Shown here: piece after piece, positions 52,502 through 57,606 of the stretch
How positions within the stretch are numbered: position 1 is the stretch's first letter
Layout of the letters: every line of letters begins with the position of its first letter
Assembly (NCBI GenBank): GCA_910583995.1
Contig: CAJTYW010000011.1
Span: 1 to 57,606, forward strand
Source of the DNA: an uncultured Christensenella sp.
GTDB taxonomy: Bacteria > Bacillota > Clostridia > Christensenellales > UBA3700
Reading direction: 5' to 3'
DNA: 57,606 nucleotides
Program-made: the position numbers and the translations under genes
The notes under the pieces: model-generated
Told to the model about the DNA's origin: nothing
Seen by the model: the letters and a program-made list of their open reading frames with translations, nothing else
Databases searched by the model: none

Positions 52502-54397
52502 CTAATTTCTTTCTTTTATAACTCCTTCGCTATATAAATCCGCAAGAGTATTTAAGTCTGCAATTTGTTCCTTTAGCTTAGTGCCTATATCCGTCCTACC
52601 TACTGTAATTCTATCATTATAACGAGAAACCACATATTTTACTGTTAGCATTTCCCTATTTTTCATAACGATTTCGTCTTTACCCAAAAATGGTTCGTGT
52701 GCAGCAAGCCCCATTCCGTATGAATGATATGTAAGCGTATAACCTGCTATGCCTGTTACTTTTTGATAAGGTTTGCTCATACCGCCGTCAATAACAATCA
52801 TTTTTCCGTTAGCTTTTATAGGACTTTCGCCTTTTGTTTGTTTAACAGGTATATGTCCGTTTATGATATGTGCAGTCTCTTTGTCAAGCCCAAACTCTTC
52901 AAATATTCTGTCACAAACATCAGGGTTATCCTGCATATTAAAATAGTTTTGCTTAGCTTCTTCGTGAACAGCTTTATCGTCAATGTAAATTCTTTCAAAA
53001 GTAGCCATTTTATCTTTGCCAAAAACAGGCGATTTATTGCCACACCAAAGCTGCCAAATAAAAGCTAAATCGTCTTTGCTGCGAGTGATGTATGCTTTTC
53101 TTACCATTTTATCGCAGTAATCCATATAATCTTTGCCTTTGTATAGTTTTCCGTCAAATTCTTCTTCTAAAAATTCGCCGTTCTCATCAAGTGGAATACA
53201 GCCGTGGAACATTAAATTATTGTTATAGCAAAGATATAACGCACCTTTATCTAGCAAAAATTTGATATGTGATTTCAATTTACCTGATGTAACAAAACTA
53301 TGTATTAGTTTATTTATTACTTCTTGTTCTTCGTCGTTAAGTTTGCAAGGGTTACTTGTATCTATTGTAGGAAAATCACATTCCTTCATAGGATAACCAT
53401 TCCAAGTTTTGTTTTTAAAATCAATTTTATCCAAAACGGTTAAGTCTTGCATATTAAACAAAGGATATTTTTTCTTATAACTATCTTCTATTTTAAAACG
53501 CATTACACTAACAGCTTTTAATAGTCTTGCCATTTTGTCACTATTATATTTAGTTTTAAAGCAAGAAATATCGCTATGCTTATAATACTTTTCAGCTAAA
53601 TTATAAATCGGTAACAGATTGATTGAGTATCCGTCTTCTAGTAAATCTAAATTATTATATTTAAAGCAATCGCAAAGTACGGACAAAATACAACCGCTAT
53701 CGCCAAGCCCTGCACCTATCCACAAAATATCGTGATTACCCCATTGTATGTCAAGTGAACGCACTCCTTTTAAATAATCAAGTATGATATCCGCTCTTGG
53801 GCCTCTGTCAAAAATATCACCAACAATATGCAAATGGTCAATTGCCAAACTTTGAATTAAGCTACAAAGTGCTTTTAAAAAATCTTCTGCCAAATCAAAA
53901 CGGATAATATTTTCGATAATGCCTTTATAGTAGTTCTCCTTATTAATGCTTTGACTATCGCAATTTAACAATTCGTCGATTATATATGCAAAGTTCTTTG
54001 GCAACATTTTTCTAACTTTACTGCGAGTGTATTTTGCACTAACGCATTTTGCAACTCTTATCAAACGATACAGCATTATTCTGTACCAATCATCTGTTTT
54101 AGTTGTAATAGACAATTTTTCGTCAGGGTAATAAATCAAACAAGCAAGCTCTGCTCTTTCTTTATCGGACAAAATTTCAGAAAGTTCTTCGTCAATTTTT
54201 CTTTTAATAACGCCAGACGCTGTTTTTAAAATATGCAAAAACATTTCATATTCGCCGTGAATATCACTAACAAAATGTTCTGTACCTTTTGGCAAATTCA
54301 TTATCGCTTTCAGATTTATTATTTCTGCAAGCACTTGCTTTTTGTTTTTAAATTTTTCCGATAAGCACTCAAAATATTTTAGCTCATATTCGTTCAT
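52502..54397 (-). CDS. fbp: Fructose-1,6-bisphosphatase class III
   Basis: 631 residues, the normal length for class III. Metallophosphatase motifs: FVSDIHGEYEMF, IVGDIFDRGPRADIIL, WGNHDILWIGAG, and the C-terminal HIINGHIPVKQTKGESPIKANGK. It dephosphorylates fructose-1,6-bisphosphate in gluconeogenesis. Monocistronic. Restricted mainly to Bacillota and Bacteroidota. Confidence 0.97.
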   Translation of the reverse strand: MNEYELKYFECLSEKFKNKKQVLAEIINLKAIMNLPKGTEHFVSDIHGEYEMFLHILKTASGVIKRKIDEELSEILSDKERAELACLIYYPDEKLSITTKTDDWYRIMLYRLIRVAKCVSAKYTRSKVRKMLPKNFAYIIDELLNCDSQSINKENYYKGIIENIIRFDLAEDFLKALCSLIQSLAIDHLHIVGDIFDRGPRADIILDYLKGVRSLDIQWGNHDILWIGAGLGDSGCILSVLCDCFKYNNLDLLEDGYSINLLPIYNLAEKYYKHSDISCFKTKYNSDKMARLLKAVSVMRFKIEDSYKKKYPLFNMQDLTVLDKIDFKNKTWNGYPMKECDFPTIDTSNPCKLNDEEQEVINKLIHSFVTSGKLKSHIKFLLDKGALYLCYNNNLMFHGCIPLDENGEFLEEEFDGKLYKGKDYMDYCDKMVRKAYITRSKDDLAFIWQLWCGNKSPVFGKDKMATFERIYIDDKAVHEEAKQNYFNMQDNPDVCDRIFEEFGLDKETAHIINGHIPVKQTKGESPIKANGKMIVIDGGMSKPYQKVTGIAGYTLTYHSYGMGLAAHEPFLGKDEIVMKNREMLTVKYVVSRYNDRITVGRTDIGTKLKEQIADLNTLADLYSEGVIKERN

Positions 54398-54500
54398 CTT
54401 TGATTTTACCCCCGATTTTTGAAAGATTTATTGCCTTTCTTGCAATTATTTTTTTATCTTAAATCAATATATTGATTGACACCATAATTATATAACTTTA

Positions 54501-55931
54501 TTAAAAATCACCAAAAATATCATTTGTTTTATCACTATTAGTAGTAGTTTTATTTTGCTCAGCATCAACATTAGTTTTGTTTTGATTATCAAACTCACTT
54601 CCAAAAACGCTACCCACATTTTCTCCTGAAGTTTTAGGTTCAGCTGTGTTAACATTTTCAATCTTGCCTGTAGTTTTGTTTAACCTGCCATAAATGGTAT
54701 TGACATAAACATCGTGAGCTTTTGCTTTAGTGCCCAAAGCATAATACAAGATTACCAAAGCTATAATTACTACTCCAATAAATGCAAAAGTAATAATCAT
54801 CATTATAGTTGAATTTGCAAAAATATCCATACCATTATTAGCTTTTGATACTGACATTACATCAACAAAATCTTCCTTTTCAAAGGCATAAACTACACTG
54901 CTTATTGCACTATTAATTTGCTTATCTATTAAAGCTTTTGCATCGTTCTCCCCGCCTAGCATATCCACAACATAAGAAAAATTATCGTTTTCGGTATACA
55001 ATATATTTTTTCTATTACTACTCTCACTCTCCTTAAACACTTGGTAGTTTAAAGAAATAAAATTGATTATATTAATACCTTCTGCCAAAAATATATCACT
55101 ATCTGTCCAGTTTGAATCATTTGAGTAGTAAGAGTTACTAGGTGCAGCTTCCAACATAGGGAATCTATATGACGGCAAATCTGCTATACACAAATTATTT
55201 TCTTTTGCTATATCATAAAAATATTTATTATGTTTAGTTTTTGCTTCGCTTGAATACATATAAACATAATCACCGATTGCGTTTTTATCAAAATTTATCA
55301 TTAAAATGATATTTTCTTTGTCTAATTGATTTGACAAATATCTTTTACTGCCATACCAACCAAATTCCTGTGCATCAAATGCCACAAATTCCAAATCAAA
55401 AGGCAGTGTTTTGTCTTTTAATACTCTAGCTGTTTCTATTAATGTTGCAACGCCAACTCCGTTATCGTAAGTTCCGTCAGTCATAAGTCTACCATTATTC
55501 AAAGTTAAATCATATACATTGTCAAAATGTGTTCCAATTACAACTTTTTTGTTAGACGAACTTTCCTTTTTAAATACGACATTATAAGCCATTTCTGTTT
55601 TGTTTGTTATGGTATTTTCGTAAGTAAAAATATCTAACCCTTCATTATCTGTACCCAAATTATATGGTGTTTCATATCCAAACTCTTTTAGTTTGCTTGC
55701 AATCCAAAGTGCTGCATCTTTTGTATTATTAGGTGCTATTTGCTGAATTGATGTACGATTAGGAAATTCGTTTACAAAAGTTTTTAGTGTCTCATAAGGT
55801 GTAGTGCCTTGAACAAAATTTGCGACACTCACATCTTGATTACCTTTGTTGTAAGTGCAACCGGATAGAGCAAAAATCATAAAAACCACGCTGAAAATCG
55901 CAACTAAATATAAAATAAATCTTTTTTTCAT
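54501..55931 (-). CDS. M28-type metallopeptidase, lipoprotein with C-terminal membrane helix
   Basis: 476 residues. Lipobox LSGC near residue 25. Zinc peptidase motifs: VVIGTHFDNVYDL (metal His/Asp), DGTYDNGVGVATLIETARVL (bridging Asp), VAFDAQEFGWYGSKRYL (catalytic Glu-Glu position reads QE, so one acidic residue of the usual EE pair is Gln). After the domain there is a transmembrane helix (IMMIITFAFIGVVIIALVILYYALG) and a 75-residue polar tail that would be inside the cell. Probable surface aminopeptidase tethered at both ends. Confidence 0.85.
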   Translation of the reverse strand: MKKRFILYLVAIFSVVFMIFALSGCTYNKGNQDVSVANFVQGTTPYETLKTFVNEFPNRTSIQQIAPNNTKDAALWIASKLKEFGYETPYNLGTDNEGLDIFTYENTITNKTEMAYNVVFKKESSSNKKVVIGTHFDNVYDLTLNNGRLMTDGTYDNGVGVATLIETARVLKDKTLPFDLEFVAFDAQEFGWYGSKRYLSNQLDKENIILMINFDKNAIGDYVYMYSSEAKTKHNKYFYDIAKENNLCIADLPSYRFPMLEAAPSNSYYSNDSNWTDSDIFLAEGINIINFISLNYQVFKESESSNRKNILYTENDNFSYVVDMLGGENDAKALIDKQINSAISSVVYAFEKEDFVDVMSVSKANNGMDIFANSTIMMIITFAFIGVVIIALVILYYALGTKAKAHDVYVNTIYGRLNKTTGKIENVNTAEPKTSGENVGSVFGSEFDNQNKTNVDAEQNKTTTNSDKTNDIFGDF

Positions 55932-55934
55932 ACC

Positions 55935-56474
55935 TTACCTCAACAACAATAAAAGTATGATACTAGGAATAGCCATTGAAGTTATAAGTTCCTTTAGTTC
56001 ATCTTTTTTGCACATAGTGTTTAATATGGCTATAATACCGCAAATTGCAAACAAGGTAATTAGCCTTGGCATTAAAAGCATAGAAAATACAGTTGAAATA
56101 GGAAATGCGTATGGTACAAAGTTAAGTACGCCACCAATTAAATTAGTAATACATATTACAAAATAACAAATCGCAGTATAAGTTTGCTTGTTGATTTTGC
56201 AGTTGCAATTTTCGTCTACGGGACTAAATTTTGATTTCATAAAAATGCTGTAAGACCAACTAACTGCTACAAAAGCAAACAGAAAACCTAAACCACCATT
56301 TACAGCATAAGACAAAATTCTGCCAAATAGCACGCCTAAGCTAGCACCTACGCTATTATAAATCAGTTCCGCCTCAAACCATAATTTAAAAACATAAGTG
56401 ATAGGCAACAAAACTTTTAAAATAGTCAGTATTGATTTATCTTTTTCATTATTTTCAATTCGTAAAAAATTCAT
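55935..56474 (-). CDS. Hypothetical membrane protein
   Basis: 179 residues from ATG 56474, which has an AGGAGAT ribosome site. About five membrane segments (ILTILKVLLPITYVFKLWF, GASLGVLFGRILSYAVNGGLGFLFAFVAVSW, TYTAICYFVICITNLIGGVLNFV, STVFSMLLMPRLITLFAICGIIAIL, LITSMAIPSIILLLLL). Family not recognised. It lies between holA and the M28 peptidase with almost no spacing, so the three are one operon. Confidence 0.75.
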   Translation of the reverse strand: MNFLRIENNEKDKSILTILKVLLPITYVFKLWFEAELIYNSVGASLGVLFGRILSYAVNGGLGFLFAFVAVSWSYSIFMKSKFSPVDENCNCKINKQTYTAICYFVICITNLIGGVLNFVPYAFPISTVFSMLLMPRLITLFAICGIIAILNTMCKKDELKELITSMAIPSIILLLLLR

Positions 56475-56475
56475 T

Positions 56476-57450
56476 TTATCTCCTATTGCAAGCATATATA
56501 AATGCTAAATTTAATCCTTCAAGAATGCCTATTTCGCCATTTTTTGCAGCATACTCAATATTACTCATTTTATCTACCAATTTTTTTAATTGCATTGGTT
56601 TATAACTCTTTCCTACTCGTTTGGAAATTGTTACTGCATAAGGATTTACACCTAACTGCTCTGCCAAAGCTGCTTCACTATCTTGAGAAACTTTGCATAC
56701 AAACATTCGCCTATACTGACCTGCAATTGTCGCCAATATCTTAAGCGGTTGTTCGCCTGATGCAAGCAAAGTATCCATAATAACATAAGCTTCGCCTATA
56801 TTTCCTAGTGCAATGCTGTCTGTAAGTTTAAAAACACTTTGTTCTATATTATTAACAACAATTTTGTCAATCATATCATAACTTATGCTTTTATTATCTG
56901 CTATTGCAAACAATTTTTCAAGCTCGTTACTTATAATCATCATATCGTTGTTACATTTATTTATTAATTCCTTTATAGTAGCATCATTTGCACTAAATCC
57001 TTTTTCAGAAATATAGTTTGCCACTTGCGGAATCAAATCAACTATTTTTTGTTTTTTGCAATCAACTACTTCCGCTATTTTTGATAAAAACTTAAAACTA
57101 TCATCGTCGTCCACTATAACTAAAATAACATTAGGACAAGGATTTTTTAACCAATCTTTAATCTTGCTTTCATAGCTTTTTGCTTTTTCTTTATCAAGCT
57201 TTTTGCCATCACCACTAAAAAGAACAAGCCTGTAATCACTCATAAGCGGTGGTGTTTGCAAATTGATAAGCAAAGCATCTGCAGTCATTGAGCTGTTAAA
57301 ATAAGTGATATTAAAATCAAAAGTCATTTCGTCAACCAAAGCCTTAAATAAACTTACGGCTGTTTTTTTGAAATAATAATCGTCACCGCTTATTAGATAA
57401 AACGGCTTGACTCCATTTTTTAAATTTTTGCTCAAATCTTGAATGACCAT
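56476..57450 (-). CDS. holA: DNA polymerase III delta subunit
   Basis: 324 residues. N-terminal FYLISGDDYYFKKTAVSLF (degenerate P-loop region), TPPLMSDYRLVLFSG, VKGEE-like helical middle and the C-terminal collar (LKILATIAGQYRRMFVCK and LKKLVDKMSNIEYAAKNGEIGILEGLNLAFI) fit HolA. It opens the sliding clamp in the clamp loader. The gene precedes the membrane protein by 1 bp. Positions 57451-57606 hold no gene. Confidence 0.93.
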   Translation of the reverse strand: MVIQDLSKNLKNGVKPFYLISGDDYYFKKTAVSLFKALVDEMTFDFNITYFNSSMTADALLINLQTPPLMSDYRLVLFSGDGKKLDKEKAKSYESKIKDWLKNPCPNVILVIVDDDDSFKFLSKIAEVVDCKKQKIVDLIPQVANYISEKGFSANDATIKELINKCNNDMMIISNELEKLFAIADNKSISYDMIDKIVVNNIEQSVFKLTDSIALGNIGEAYVIMDTLLASGEQPLKILATIAGQYRRMFVCKVSQDSEAALAEQLGVNPYAVTISKRVGKSYKPMQLKKLVDKMSNIEYAAKNGEIGILEGLNLAFIYACNRR

Positions 57451-57606
57451 AATATTTCCTGATAATTTTAGCGTATAAACATTAAAGACTCAATAACACC
57501 GACACTTTAAGATAAACTTTATTTATATTTGAAATATCTTTATATGGTATATATTTATCTTTACACTACCCTTATTGTATCATTTTTTAGGATAAATGTA
57601 AAGTAG

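Noticed and set aside
1..57606. CRISPR arrays, insertion sequences, prophage genes or a recombinase for the switches
   Set aside because: None found: no regularly spaced repeats, no transposase, no integrase or serine recombinase motif in any frame of reasonable length.

Overview
The window is AT-rich chromosomal DNA from a low-GC Gram-positive (Bacillota, Clostridia-like) bacterium, probably an uncultured gut-associated lineage. The evidence is a spore-protease homologue (gpr), a SepF/LspA/RluD/PyrR block, class III fructose-bisphosphatase, several lipobox lipoproteins, C-terminally anchored surface proteins and strong AGGAGG-type ribosome sites. Most genes read on the minus strand. The taxonomic guess comes from gene content only.

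Layout. 1-8 kb: partial tRNA-Gly, acetyltransferase, two secreted/anchored proteins (metallo-beta-lactamase-fold lipoprotein, papain-like protease), an ABC exporter, and a nuclease-like lipoprotein. 8.1-8.3 kb: invertible promoter A. 8.5-15.3 kb: hydrolase, DUF1893 protein, ECF S-component, aldo/keto reductase, NifU-like protein, coaE and polA. 15.7-17.4 kb: Na/Pi cotransporter. 17.7-21.8 kb: a complete diversity-generating retroelement (DGR) with reverse transcriptase, Avd-like protein, template repeat (TR), structured RNA tail, and a secreted DUF6273/dockerin-like target carrying the variable repeat (VR); invertible promoter B sits upstream of the target. 22-25.6 kb: murI, gpr, rpsT, ilvE. 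25.5-29 kb: yigZ, tyrS and an aminotransferase behind a Tyr-rich leader-peptide attenuator. 29.1-34.2 kb: two secreted lipoproteins behind invertible promoter C. 34.7-38.2 kb: XRE regulator, NifU-like/GGGtGRT pair, DUF3795 protein, ung. 38.8-41.7 kb: queuosine precursor operon queD-queE-folE-queC-queF behind a preQ1-type riboswitch, next to tRNA-Leu with a duplicated tRNA 3' end. 42.4-43.1 kb: a small unknown protein and a DUF6512 membrane protein. 43.2-48.7 kb: large DUF6273 surface protein behind invertible promoter D, and an alpha-L-fucosidase. 48.8-57.5 kb: housekeeping genes (pyrR, rluD, lspA, sepF, yggS, fbp, holA) plus an anchored M28 peptidase.

The most interesting content is a set of four near-identical promoter cassettes (about 177 bp) at A, B, C and D. 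Each is bounded by a pair of 27-bp near-palindromic sites. Within a pair the asymmetric 9-bp centres are reverse complements of each other; between loci the centres differ. Each cassette holds one TTGACA-18 bp-TATAAT promoter. Landmarks outside the cassette keep the same orientation at all four loci, but the promoter in A points away from its gene while those in B, C and D point toward theirs. This is what site-specific promoter inversion (phase variation) of a family of secreted proteins would look like, with three loci ON and one OFF. No recombinase is encoded in the window.

One switched gene (locus B) is also the target of the DGR. TR and VR are each 117 bp and differ at 15 positions, every one at a template adenine. 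A surface protein therefore appears to be controlled both by on/off promoter inversion and by targeted hypermutation of a lectin-like binding surface. A second notable regulatory element is a ribosome-mediated attenuator with a leader peptide containing four Tyr codons, ahead of an aminotransferase-tyrS operon.
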